Shown in pieces: positions 8,510 to 17,132 of a stretch of 64,000 nucleotides of DNA. The notes below the pieces were generated by a model. That model saw only the letters and a program-made list of their open reading frames with translations, ran no database searches and was not told the origin of the DNA. A program made the position numbers and the translations under genes. Origin of the DNA: Salinicola salarius (lineage in GTDB: Bacteria; Pseudomonadota; Gammaproteobacteria; Pseudomonadales; Halomonadaceae); the NCBI RefSeq assembly GCF_003206135.1, contig NZ_PZJT01000006.1, positions 255,250 through 319,249 of the forward strand. Direction: 5' to 3'. The first letter of the stretch is position 1. Every line of letters starts with the position of its first letter.

Positions 8510-9949
8510 ATGAATCGATCCTCGTCATCAACAGGCTCATTCATGAATGCATCGGTTACCAATGCAGCGTTTATCAATACCCTGATCGTGCAGTGGCTTG
8601 ATGCGCTGCCGTTCTGGATCATGGCAGCGGCCATCATCGGCGCGACCATCGTCGCCCATGGGCTGCTCAAGTACATTCACTTCCGCCTGCGAAGGCTCAA
8701 CGACAGTCGTCTGCACCTGATGAGCACGACGGCGATCGCCGTCCACCCACCGCTGGTTGGCGTCCTGTGGACATACGGATTGTTTGGCGCGGCGTATTTC
8801 CTGATTCCGCCAGCCGTGCAGGGTCACTCGCTGATCATGACGGCGGCGCACTTCTGCGCGGCGCTGCTGGGTGTATGGCTGCTGGTGCGAATGTCACGAC
8901 GTCTCGTCAGGGTCATGGATCGCTGGGCCGGCCGGCGCAAGTCGATGCTGGAACGCTTCCTGGTGCCGTTCATGGTGAGGTGCCTGGCAGTACTGATACC
9001 CATCTTCGTACTGTTCTCGTTGTTCCCGATTTTCGTCACCTCGGTACGCCTCGACACGGCGCTGCACAACCTCGCCAGCCTGATCCTCATCGCCAGCATC
9101 GCAGGCATACTGATCCACGGCGTCAACATCAGCGAGCGAGCGCTGAGCGAACGCTACCGCTTCGGTGACGAGGAGGACGCTATCGCACGCAAGGTGCATA
9201 CCCAGATCACCGTGCTGCGCAAGTTGATCAACTTCATCATCATCGTTCTGGCCGTCGCCTCGATGATGATGGTGTTCGAGAAAGTCCGCCAGCTCGGCAC
9301 CAGCATTCTGGCCTCGGCAGGCATTCTCGGTGTGGTACTGGGCTTTGCCGCGCAGAAGGTGCTGGGTAACCTGATCGCCGGCATCCAGATCGCGCTGACG
9401 CAGCCGGTGCAGCTGAACGACGCGGTGATCGTCGAAGGCGAATGGGGCTGGGTGGAGGAGCTGACGCTCACCTATGTCGTCGTGAGATTGTGGGACTGGC
9501 GGCGGCTGGTCCTGCCGATCACCTATTTCGTCGACCACGCGTTCGAGAACTGGACACGCCGCGACAAGGACCTCATCGGAACGGTCATCCTGTACGCGGA
9601 TTACCACTTGCCCATGGAGCCGCTGAGAGAGGAAGCGCAACGTCTGGCGGAAGCCTCGCCGTTGTGGAACCGCCGCGTCTGCGTCGTGCAGACACTGGAG
9701 ATGACCGAGCGCAACAAGCAGCTGCGTGTGCTGGTCAGCGCCACCGGCGGGCCCAACACGTTCGACCTGCGCTGCGCGATCCATGAAGGGCTGATCGATT
9801 TCATCTGCCGGCACTACCCGGAGTATCTCCCCACCGTGCGTCTGCAGATGCCAATGCGCAACGGCGGCAACGAACCTCAGCCGCCGCTGGCGGAAGCCAT
9901 GGGCGACAACGCGCTACCCAATGACGCCGACGGCCAGCCGAATTCCTGA
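8510..9949 (+). CDS. MscS-family mechanosensitive ion channel
   Basis: Inner-membrane small-conductance mechanosensitive channel relieving osmotic downshock, a plausible need for a halophile. 479 residues, longer than E. coli MscS (286) because of extra N-terminal membrane helices. Seen: several hydrophobic segments in residues 25-215, then the pore-lining helix region ASAGILGVVLGFAAQKVLGN, and the beta domain after it (PVQLNDAVIVEG). Start is uncertain: ATG at 8510 or ATG at 8543 (MNASVTNAAF); neither has a strong ribosome-binding site. No partner genes. Confidence 0.88.
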   Translation: MNRSSSSTGSFMNASVTNAAFINTLIVQWLDALPFWIMAAAIIGATIVAHGLLKYIHFRLRRLNDSRLHLMSTTAIAVHPPLVGVLWTYGLFGAAYFLIPPAVQGHSLIMTAAHFCAALLGVWLLVRMSRRLVRVMDRWAGRRKSMLERFLVPFMVRCLAVLIPIFVLFSLFPIFVTSVRLDTALHNLASLILIASIAGILIHGVNISERALSERYRFGDEEDAIARKVHTQITVLRKLINFIIIVLAVASMMMVFEKVRQLGTSILASAGILGVVLGFAAQKVLGNLIAGIQIALTQPVQLNDAVIVEGEWGWVEELTLTYVVVRLWDWRRLVLPITYFVDHAFENWTRRDKDLIGTVILYADYHLPMEPLREEAQRLAEASPLWNRRVCVVQTLEMTERNKQLRVLVSATGGPNTFDLRCAIHEGLIDFICRHYPEYLPTVRLQMPMRNGGNEPQPPLAEAMGDNALPNDADGQPNS

Positions 9950-9960
9950 GTCTCGATCCT

Positions 9961-10023
9961 GACGTTCAACTAGCATTCTAACATTCAAGTAGCCATCAAG
10001 TGGCACTCAAGTGGCGCTCAATC
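9961..10023. repeat. Degenerate tandem repeat between mscS-like gene and manC
   Basis: Run of 10-18 bp units of the type (A)YTCAAGTRGC: CATTCAAGTAGC, CATCAAGTGGC, ACTCAAGTGGC, GCTCAATCGC. It lies in the short gap between two convergent genes and enters the last codons of manC. Confidence 0.6.
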
Positions 10024-11451
10024 GCGATGATAGGCGTCGTCGAAGCGCTCGATATCGTCTTCGCCGAGATAGCTGCCGCTCTGCACCTCGATCAACTCCA
10101 GCTCGATCTTGCCGGGGTTCTCGAGGCGATGAACCACGCCCAGGGGGATATACGTCGACTGGTTCTCTTCCAGCAGGAATATCTCCTCGCCACGCGTCAC
10201 CCGGGCGGTGCCGCGTACCACGATCCAGTGCTCGGCACGATGGAGATGCTTCTGGAGTGACAGCCGGCCGCCGGGCGTCACCCGGATATGCTTGACCTGA
10301 TAACGCTCGGCGGCATGCACGCCGTCATAGCTGCCCCAGGGGCGATGAACACGGCGATGCTGATCCCATTCGGGGCGATTCTGGCGCTTGAGCCTCTCCG
10401 CGATGACCTTGACCGCCTGCGCGGCGTCCCGATGCGCGACCATCACCGCATCCGGCGTCTCGATCACCATCAGATCGCGTATACCGACCGCCGCCACCAG
10501 GCGGCTGTCGCTGTGAAGCAGGCAGCCGTTCACGTCTTCGGCGATTACATCACCGCGAAGCACGTTGTCGTTACCATCCTTCGGAGAGATTTCCCACAAC
10601 GACTGCCAGGAGCCGACATCCGACCAGCCGGCATCGAGCGCAACCACGCTGGCGTCCGCGGTATTCTCCATCACCGCGCAGTCGATCGACTCGGCGTCAC
10701 AGGCGATGAAGGGCTCAGCCGCAATCCGCAGGAAATCGAGATCGGCCTGGCGCCCCTCCCAGGCATTCGTGACCGCCTCCCGCATTGCCGGGCGCTGCTG
10801 CTCGAGTTCCTGCAGGTAGCGATCCGCTCGCATCAGAAACATGCCGCTGTTCCACAGGTAACGGCCGCTGGCGACATACGCCTGCGCGGTCTTTGCGTCG
10901 GGCTTTTCGACGAAGCGCCGGATCGGTATCGCGTCGGCGCCGGAAGCTTCGTCTGGCTCGATGTCGATACCGGTCTCGATGCCTATCTCGATATAACCGT
11001 AGCCGGTCTCCGCACGGGTCGGCGTCACGCCGAACGTCACCAGCTTGCCCTGCCTGGCCGCTGCCTGCGCCGGCGCCATCGCCTGGATCAGCGCCTCGGG
11101 GCTGGCGATCGCGTGATCGGCCGGCAATACCAGCATCAGCGCATCCGGATCACGGCTCATGGCCTGCAACGCGGCCAGCGCGATGGCCGGTGCGGTGTTG
11201 CGCATCGCCGGCTCGAGCAGGATATCCGCCGACCGGCCCGCTTCGCGCAACTGCTCGGCCACCAGAAAGCGGTGCGCCTCCTGGCAGACGACGATCGGCT
11301 CCGCGACATCCAGAGGCTCGAAGCGCGCCAGCGTTTCCACCAGCATGCTGCGCGCGCCCGTGATCCGAAGGAACTGTTTGGGATGGCTCGCCCGCGACAT
11401 CGGCCACAGGCGAGAGCCGGAACCGCCGGCCAGGACAACGGGAATCAGCAT
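10018..11451 (-). CDS. manC: Mannose-1-phosphate guanylyltransferase / mannose-6-phosphate isomerase
   Basis: Bifunctional enzyme making GDP-mannose for surface polysaccharides. 477 residues from the ATG at 11451 (AAGGA-like site 9 nt upstream); a GTG two codons earlier is possible. Seen: N-terminal nucleotidyltransferase signature PVVLAGGSGSRLWPMSR with HPKQFL, VLPADHAI, FVEKPD, and a C-terminal cupin domain (RPWGSYDG, HRAEHWIVVRGTARV) that carries the isomerase function. Same strand as ugd and the O-antigen-ligase-like gene upstream, with a terminator between ugd and manC. Confidence 0.93.
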   Translation of the reverse strand: MLIPVVLAGGSGSRLWPMSRASHPKQFLRITGARSMLVETLARFEPLDVAEPIVVCQEAHRFLVAEQLREAGRSADILLEPAMRNTAPAIALAALQAMSRDPDALMLVLPADHAIASPEALIQAMAPAQAAARQGKLVTFGVTPTRAETGYGYIEIGIETGIDIEPDEASGADAIPIRRFVEKPDAKTAQAYVASGRYLWNSGMFLMRADRYLQELEQQRPAMREAVTNAWEGRQADLDFLRIAAEPFIACDAESIDCAVMENTADASVVALDAGWSDVGSWQSLWEISPKDGNDNVLRGDVIAEDVNGCLLHSDSRLVAAVGIRDLMVIETPDAVMVAHRDAAQAVKVIAERLKRQNRPEWDQHRRVHRPWGSYDGVHAAERYQVKHIRVTPGGRLSLQKHLHRAEHWIVVRGTARVTRGEEIFLLEENQSTYIPLGVVHRLENPGKIELELIEVQSGSYLGEDDIERFDDAYHRD

Positions 11452-11510
11452 GGGCACATCCTTGGCTTTGCTGTAGTGGAAGATCGTTCGACGCTATCGA
11501 GCCTAGCGAC

Positions 11511-11541
11511 AAAAAAGCCCGATACCAAATGGTACCGGGCT
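11511..11541 (-). terminator. Rho-independent terminator after ugd
   Basis: On the minus strand AGCCCGGTACC-ATTT-GGTATCGGGCT is followed by TTTTTT, a clean hairpin plus T-run just downstream of ugd. It separates ugd from manC or allows partial read-through. Confidence 0.85.
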
Positions 11542-11587
11542 CTCTCGAGTTCATGCCTGAACGTGCCGGGCCCGATGCAATCCGGCT

Positions 11588-12943
11588 TCAGTGGGCCTTG
11601 CGCTGACCGACCTGCAGCGAATCGCCCCGCCCCACCGCGAAGTAGAGCAGCCCCGCCGCGCGAACTTGTGCCGGCTCGAACAGGTTGCGCCCGTCCACGA
11701 TCACAGGCGTCTTCAGCGTGCGCTGCAGATGGGCGAAATTCACCGTGCGGAAGGACTTCCACTCCGTGCAGATCACCAGGGCATCGGCACCGTTCAACGC
11801 CGCGTCGCGCCCATCGGCCAGCGTCAGGTCGTCCCGTTCACCGTAGATGCGACGACACTCTTCCATGGCTTCCGGGTCGTACGCCTGAACCTTGGCGCCG
11901 GCCGCCCAGAGCGCCTCCATCAGATGGCGGCTGGGAGCTTCGCGCATGTCATCGGTGTTGGGTTTGAAGGCCAGCCCCCAGACCGCCACCGTCTTGCCTT
12001 CCAGTTGCCCATCGAATGCCTGGCTCAGCTTGCTGAACAGGGTCGCCTTCTGGCGGTCGTTGACGGCTTCGACGGCATTGAGCAGTTGCGGGTCGTAACC
12101 GATCTGGCTGGCCGTCCGCGCCAGCGCCTGAACGTCCTTCGGGAAGCAGGAGCCGCCGTACCCGCAGCCGGGATAGATGAAGTGGTAGCCGATTCGCGGA
12201 TCGCTGCCGATGCCACGGCGAACCTGTTCGATATCCGCTCCCAACCGCTCGGCCAGGTTGGCGATCTCGTTCATGAAACTGATCTTGGTCGCCAGCATGG
12301 CGTTGGCGGCGTACTTGGTCAGCTCCGCGCTGCGCACGTCCATGAACATCAGCTTCTCGACGCGGCGGTTGTACGGGGCATAACACTCCCGCATCAACGA
12401 CTTGACCCGATCCGACTCGGTGCCCACGACGATACGCGCGCCATGGGTGAAGTCCTCGATGGCTGCGCCTTCCTTGAGAAACTCCGGATTCGAGCAGACA
12501 TCGAAGTCCAGCTTGGCGCCACGCTCGGTCAGGGTGCTGGCGATGGCTTCATGAACGCGGTCCGCCGTACCGACCGGCACCGTGGACTTGTCGATCACGA
12601 CCTTATAATCATCCATGTACTGACCAATGGTTCTGGCGACCGCCAGCACATACTGCAGATCGGCACTGCCATCTTCATCGGGCGGCGTGCCCACCGCAAT
12701 GAACTGCAACGTGCCGAACGCCACCGCCTCCGCCGCATCGGTCGTGAACGATAGACGCTGCTGGCCGACGTTCTCGATGACCAACGTTTCCAACCCGGGT
12801 TCATAGATCGGAATCTCGCCCTGCTTGAGGCGCGCGACCTTCCCCTCGTCGATATCCATGCACATGACTTCATGGCCGGCATCAGCCAGGCAGGCGCCGG
12901 TCACCAGGCCCACATATCCGGTACCGAAAATCGTGATTCGCAT
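11588..12943 (-). CDS. ugd: UDP-glucose 6-dehydrogenase
   Basis: NAD-dependent four-electron oxidation of UDP-glucose to UDP-glucuronate, a precursor of acidic polysaccharides. 451 residues from the ATG at 12943, preceded by GAAGGGATAGCA; an upstream ATG at 12970 has no such site. Seen: N-terminal Rossmann motif [48 protein letters not shown] with the catalytic Cys, and the [14 protein letters not shown] segment. Lies between the ligase-like gene and manC in a leftward surface-polysaccharide group. The function is well supported; the product polymer is unknown. Confidence 0.94.
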   Translation of the reverse strand: MRITIFGTGYVGLVTGACLADAGHEVMCMDIDEGKVARLKQGEIPIYEPGLETLVIENVGQQRLSFTTDAAEAVAFGTLQFIAVGTPPDEDGSADLQYVLAVARTIGQYMDDYKVVIDKSTVPVGTADRVHEAIASTLTERGAKLDFDVCSNPEFLKEGAAIEDFTHGARIVVGTESDRVKSLMRECYAPYNRRVEKLMFMDVRSAELTKYAANAMLATKISFMNEIANLAERLGADIEQVRRGIGSDPRIGYHFIYPGCGYGGSCFPKDVQALARTASQIGYDPQLLNAVEAVNDRQKATLFSKLSQAFDGQLEGKTVAVWGLAFKPNTDDMREAPSRHLMEALWAAGAKVQAYDPEAMEECRRIYGERDDLTLADGRDAALNGADALVICTEWKSFRTVNFAHLQRTLKTPVIVDGRNLFEPAQVRAAGLLYFAVGRGDSLQVGQRKAH

Positions 12944-12977
12944 TGCTATCCCTTCAACCGTCGTATGCAATCAGCGT

Positions 12978-13002
12978 GTAAAAAGCGCGGCTATCCGCGC
13001 TT
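12978..13002 (-). terminator. Rho-independent terminator upstream of ugd
   Basis: Perfect 8-bp stem AAGCGCGG-ATAG-CCGCGCTT followed on the minus strand by a T-run. It would end transcripts coming from the O-antigen-ligase-like gene before ugd. Confidence 0.8.
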
Positions 13003-13022
13003 GATGCCCATTTCAGACAGAG

Positions 13023-13164
13023 GGAAACGCTGAATAAATCGGCGAGCAGGATGAAGCGCAAGGCGCACGGAGCGCAGGAACCGGAGCCTATGGGGTATAG
13101 GTGAGGATTCCTAGCACCGCGCAACGCAGCGATTCGCCTGCGTAGGCATTTATGCAGTGTTTCC
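13023..13164. mobile_element. MITE-like element with 17-bp terminal inverted repeats
   Basis: A 142-bp element with ends GGAAACGCTGAATAAAT (13023-13039) and the inverted ATTTATGCAGTGTTTCC (13148-13164), matching at 15 of 17 positions. The inside is GC-rich and also partly self-complementary, with no coding capacity. No target duplication is obvious. The arrangement fits a non-autonomous transposon relic or a dispersed palindromic repeat; I recall similar ends from repeats in other gammaproteobacteria but cannot check copy number here. Confidence 0.65.
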
Positions 13165-13176
13165 AAAGCCTAGGCC

Positions 13177-14490
13177 TCATGGTAATCGGTTTTGGCCGAC
13201 ATAACCCGCATCGCCTGGCGAACGCCAGTACAGTGTGAGGAGTCCCGCCACGATCAGGTTGTGCACGTAGATGCCCGTCCAGAAGGAGAGATAGGACTCG
13301 AACTGATTGACCACCAGCCAGTAAAAGAAGAAAGCCAGCGCAAACAACGCCACATCGTTGGGCATGTCGCCCCGTTTCCAGGCTTTCCAGCTGATGACAG
13401 CGACCCATGCCACCAGCGCGCCCATCACCGCCAAGCCGAGCACGCCATAATTGACCAGTGTCTCCAGCAGGAAATTATGCAAATGACCGAAGTGCGCTTT
13501 CACGAACTCGGGAAGCCACGGCGTGTGTTCGATGACCAGCTCGCGCCCATTGCTACCCCATCCCAGCCACGGTCTTTCAGCGATCCAGTGCGTAGCCGCG
13601 ACCCAGGAATGAATCCGAATACCGATGCTGGTATAGGGGAGCGTATCCAGCTTCCCGGAGAGCAGCTGCGCGATGACCTGATCCTCGGTGAACACCCGGT
13701 CAGTCAGCACATGCCCGAACGAAGCGGCGACGATCCCGCCAGCCACTACGAGAACAACGCCAATGGAAATCGTCGTTCGGTTCCATAGACGGACCTGGTA
13801 ACGCTTCCTGGCGTACCATCCGACCACTGCCAATGCAACGACCGAGGACACCAGCAGCGCCAGCCAGACGGCTCGAGTCTGACCGAACAGAATCCCCACC
13901 AGTGTCATCAGCGTCAGCCCCAGCCAGAGGCATGCACGCCCCCATCGAAGCCCGCCGGACCAGCAGAAACGCCTGGCAAAGGCCATGAGCCCAATCAGCG
14001 CGACCCCAAACAACATCGAGGCATGCTGATTGTTCTGGATGCCAAAGCCGACGCGCTCGCCCTGCAGGCCAGCGGCCCATGAATCACGCCCTTCGGGGAA
14101 GATCACCGTCGTCAGCAGGAACGCCAGGAGCGCCAGCCCCCAGACCCAGAAAACATGGCGGAGACTCCCACGCAGCCACCAGGCAATGGCAATGAAGATG
14201 AAAAGCTTCGCCATCCGCTCGGTATCCGGGTTGGGCCTGGCCCACTGCGGATGATCAGCGATGGCAAGCCACCAACTGAGGAGCTGCACCAGGCAGATCG
14301 CAACCAGCAATCCCAGGGCAGCGCTCCTTCGGCGCCAACCCCCAAAAATCAGCAGGGAAACCAGCCCTAGAAACGCCATGTAAGGCTCGATGACGTCTTT
14401 CAGCGGATGTGCCGCGATACCCAGCGCGGCGTACACCAACACCAATGCAAACCCCAGCCGCCAGAGACTCTTGGGGCAATCCCAACCCAT
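13177..14490 (-). CDS. O-antigen ligase / polymerase family membrane protein
   Basis: Polytopic inner-membrane protein of the Wzy/WaaL (Wzy_C) superfamily, which polymerises or ligates lipid-linked glycans in the periplasm. 437 residues with about 10-12 hydrophobic segments spread along the chain. Seen: the central motif RTVWLALLVSSVVAL (as QTRAVWLALL) and, in the large periplasmic loop, ERPWLGWGSN and FGHLHNFLLETLVNYGVLG, typical of the Wzy_C domain. ATG at 14490. Same direction as ugd and manC, so likely part of surface-polysaccharide assembly. Ligase versus polymerase cannot be decided from sequence alone. A protein O-glycan ligase is also possible, but the neighbours favour a polysaccharide. 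Confidence 0.85.
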   Translation of the reverse strand: MGWDCPKSLWRLGFALVLVYAALGIAAHPLKDVIEPYMAFLGLVSLLIFGGWRRRSAALGLLVAICLVQLLSWWLAIADHPQWARPNPDTERMAKLFIFIAIAWWLRGSLRHVFWVWGLALLAFLLTTVIFPEGRDSWAAGLQGERVGFGIQNNQHASMLFGVALIGLMAFARRFCWSGGLRWGRACLWLGLTLMTLVGILFGQTRAVWLALLVSSVVALAVVGWYARKRYQVRLWNRTTISIGVVLVVAGGIVAASFGHVLTDRVFTEDQVIAQLLSGKLDTLPYTSIGIRIHSWVAATHWIAERPWLGWGSNGRELVIEHTPWLPEFVKAHFGHLHNFLLETLVNYGVLGLAVMGALVAWVAVISWKAWKRGDMPNDVALFALAFFFYWLVVNQFESYLSFWTGIYVHNLIVAGLLTLYWRSPGDAGYVGQNRLP

Positions 14491-15060
14491 GCCGTTACCT
14501 CACAAATTGAAAACGCCGCAAATGCGGCGTCATTGACCGTTCATCACCAGATCACCACAAACCGCGCGCCCACCGGGTTCACGCGCTTCCGGTAGGCAGC
14601 GAGGTTAATGAACCCTCGATAACTTGTCAGCAGAATAATATCGGGATCTTACCGGGGACGGCTTTCGATGGTTCGCTGGCCCCGATGCCCGAGCGGCAAG
14701 CGCCATTCGCTGTATGGAACCATCGCAGCGCCTGGAGCCACCACCGCCGCTGCCTTGGCTTCACCGCATCCCTGGCGCATGACAGCAAAGCGACTTCTCG
14801 ATGGTTTCTTCACCACGAATTCAGTAGCGCGGGTAGAACAGAGAGCCACCTGATGCTGCGCAGGTCTTACCTCAACGCCGTTATCTCTCGTTTTCCGTTA
14901 ATATCCTGACGGCAGACAATCCGGCTTGATGACCCTATCGATAACAAGACATGCACCAGTAGAGACACTGAGCGCCTTGGCAGCCTCAGAAAGAGTTAAA
15001 AATCAGTTTAAAACCGACCCGCCGTCATCGAAACAAGCCATCTCGCCCGGATAATGAGAC
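14491..15060. other. Gene-free interval
   Basis: 570 nt with no convincing gene. It contains the hairpin at 14508-14531 and an inverted repeat CGATGGTTC...GAACCATCG (about 14668-14726). Small open frames here have no recognisable features or ribosome-binding sites. The right end (about 14880-15050) is AT-richer than its surroundings. Confidence 0.5.
14508..14531 (-). terminator. Rho-independent terminator-like hairpin
   Basis: Minus strand CGCCGC-ATTT-GCGGCG followed by TTTTC. It sits just upstream of the ligase-like gene and would stop leftward transcripts arriving from the small gene at 15061-15306. Confidence 0.6.
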
Positions 15061-15306
15061 TTATCGAATTCTCTTGTACTCCAGTAACGTGCTCAGCATT
15101 TCATGCACACAGCTCTGGCTCAACGCGTACTCGGCCATCAGGCTGTGCAGGCGTTCCTCGAACGCCGGAAGCGTATTTTCCGGCTCCGCTTCTACCGATC
15201 GACCGGATCGAGACCCACCGTCGAGATCACGGAGCGCCTGGGCAAAAGCATCATCGAGTTCACGAAACTTACGGAGTTTTTCACGTTCATCCATCGTGCG
15301 AGGCAT
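15061..15306 (-). CDS. Small protein resembling the N-terminal (oligomerisation) part of MvaT
   Basis: 81 residues, charged and helical. The segment FEERLHSLMAEYALSQ closely matches the MvaT segment FEEKLRALMGEYQKS as I remember it from Pseudomonas; the first part (MDEREKLRKFRELDDAFAQ) also looks like an N-terminal coiled coil. The protein stops just after this, so the AT-rich-DNA-binding domain of MvaT/H-NS proteins is missing, and I see no continuation in other frames downstream. ATG at 15306 chosen; the ATG at 15294 is also possible, and no strong ribosome-binding site marks either. It could act as a dominant-negative partner of a full-length MvaT, as truncated H-NS proteins do; this is inference from a short similarity. 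Confidence 0.55.
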   Translation of the reverse strand: MPRTMDEREKLRKFRELDDAFAQALRDLDGGSRSGRSVEAEPENTLPAFEERLHSLMAEYALSQSCVHEMLSTLLEYKRIR

Positions 15307-15920
15307 AATAATTAATTGGGATCCTGAAAAATGACCCGAAACGGGCCGCAACAAGCCTGATTAATAAATAGTTGTGACTAGCGTAGAACGGAATGAATAA
15401 TTTGCTGCTGAAAAATAATCGATGACTATCCAAAGAGCCAGCCTAGTCTAGCCAAACTCGCCTCAAAAATCATCAAAGCCGCCCCCGTTCAGGCAGGCCA
15501 GTGAATCTCATTCCGCCTCGGCCATCAAGCCCAGGCGGGGCGGAGGGAAAACCGTTGGCGCATCCGCCGCCCGCCCCTCCAGCCCGCTCGAGGTTCTACG
15601 GGCCATCAATGCCCGCCAGCAGTTGTATCGACTCTGAATTCAACGACGCACCACGAAGCATCATTACGGAAGCCGGCAGGTTCCCGGCGATCGAATGCCG
15701 CCGGAGCCGAGCGCCATAAGATGAGGCGGCACATCACTATCGTTCGGCGCCAGCCCGCTATAAGTTCGGCGCCGGCATTGCGCCTACCACACGGGGCGTG
15801 GCCGAAGGCAGTGCTATCGAAGGGGCCTCCTGCGCCCCGCTTCACGCCGGGCAGCCAGGCACTTCTCGAAGGCCGAATCCATACTGCGCACACGCACATC
15901 AAAAATTTCTCAAATGGGCC
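15307..15920. other. Gene-free interval upstream of the fliC1 promoter
   Basis: About 610 nt. The left 130 nt are AT-rich, the rest GC-rich with overlapping open frames on both strands that lack ribosome-binding sites and family features. The only functional element I can support is the sigma-28 promoter at its right end. Confidence 0.5.
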
Positions 15921-15947
15921 TAAAGCAAAATTGAGTAGCGCCGATAA
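15921..15947 (+). promoter_or_regulatory. Sigma-28 (FliA) promoter of fliC1
   Basis: TAAA (15921-15924), a 15-nt spacer, then GCCGATAA (15940-15947): an exact match to the flagellar class 3 consensus. The flagellin ATG lies about 100 nt downstream, giving a fairly long leader. Confidence 0.9.
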
Positions 15948-16053
15948 CAGGGGTAACGGCCACGGGGCCGTTGCAGCAGGATCCGGCACCACCTGCCATC
16001 GCGCAGCGGATCAGGCCCAAATTGCCCTCTCAAAGTGAGAAAGGAATACGACA

Positions 16054-16968
16054 ATGGCAGTTATCAATACCAACATCACAGCGTTGATCGGTCAGAACAA
16101 CCTGAACAAGTCTCAGAGCAATCTGCAGACCGCCATGGAGCGCCTCTCTTCCGGCCTGCGTATCAACAGCGCCAAGGACGACGCTGCCGGCCAGGCCATT
16201 GCCAACCGCATGAGCTCCACCATCACTGGCCTGAACCAGGCTAGCCGTAATGCCAACGACGGTATCTCTCTGGCCCAGACTGCTGAAGGCGCGATGGACC
16301 AGATCAACGACAACCTGCAGCGTATTCGTGAGCTGACCGTCCAGGCCCAGAACGGCACCAACACTGCCCAGGACATTGACTCCATCCAGAAGGAAGTCAA
16401 CCAGCGTCTGGAAGAGATCAATCGCGTTACCACCCAAACGTCTTTCAACGGAACAAAAGTCTTCGGTTCTTCCGCCAGCACATCCTTCTCGATCCAAGTT
16501 GGCGCGAAAGATGGAGAAACTATCGGTATCAGCATCAGCAAATCTACCGCTGACGGTGCTTCCAGTGCTGCCAATAGTGGCTGGAACATGTACAGCTCTA
16601 CAGGAACAGCAGGAAGCAGCCTTGCCAGCGTTAACGGTGTAGCACGCACCGAAGCAGCAAAAGGTTTCGACGTGATGGCTACGGCTTCTGGCGAATCCAA
16701 CGCCTTGGCTATCATCGATGCTAAGCTCAACGCAATTGACACTGAGCGCAGCAACCTGGGTGCGGTTCAGAACCGCTTCGAGACTGCTATTGATAACATC
16801 ACCACTACTTCTACCAACCTGTCGGCAGCCCGCTCGCGCATCGAAGATGCCGACTATGCTGAAGAAGTTTCCAACATGACGCGTGCCAACATCCTGCAGC
16901 AGGCTGGCACCTCGGTTCTGGCCCAGGCTAACCAGACACCGCAGAGCGTGTTGTCGCTGCTTCAGTAA
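16054..16968 (+). CDS. fliC: Flagellin (short form)
   Basis: Structural subunit of the flagellar filament, exported by the flagellar type III system. 304 residues, a short flagellin. Seen: conserved N-terminal D0/D1 region ([46 protein letters not shown]) and C-terminal D1/D0 region ([36 protein letters not shown] end); the middle domain is only about 90 residues (roughly 170-260) and rich in Ser/Thr/Ala, offering O-glycosylation sites. AAAGGA precedes the ATG by 8 nt. Own sigma-28 promoter and strong terminator, so monocistronic. The adjacent OGT-like gene suggests it is glycosylated. Confidence 0.97.
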   Translation: MAVINTNITALIGQNNLNKSQSNLQTAMERLSSGLRINSAKDDAAGQAIANRMSSTITGLNQASRNANDGISLAQTAEGAMDQINDNLQRIRELTVQAQNGTNTAQDIDSIQKEVNQRLEEINRVTTQTSFNGTKVFGSSASTSFSIQVGAKDGETIGISISKSTADGASSAANSGWNMYSSTGTAGSSLASVNGVARTEAAKGFDVMATASGESNALAIIDAKLNAIDTERSNLGAVQNRFETAIDNITTTSTNLSAARSRIEDADYAEEVSNMTRANILQQAGTSVLAQANQTPQSVLSLLQ

Positions 16969-16986
16969 GCTTAATACTGAGTAGGA

Positions 16987-17018
16987 AACAAGGCCGGCAT
17001 GATGCCGGCCTTGTTTTA
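16987..17018 (+). terminator. Rho-independent terminator of fliC1
   Basis: Perfect 14-nt arms AACAAGGCCGGCAT and ATGCCGGCCTTGTT around a single G, ending in TTTT-rich sequence, 18 nt after the fliC1 stop. Confidence 0.92.
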
Positions 17019-17132
17019 TCTCAACACCTCGCAATAAAGGGCCTAGAGTGCCAACTATTCGGCGCTTTAAACGACATCAATTCTAGGAAACTAGCGTAAT
17101 CCCAATAGCACTAGGCCGGAAAACTGATTCTT

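Noticed and set aside
15606-15992. 128-codon minus-strand frame upstream of fliC1
   Set aside because: It crosses the sigma-28 promoter of fliC1, has no ribosome-binding site and no protein family features.
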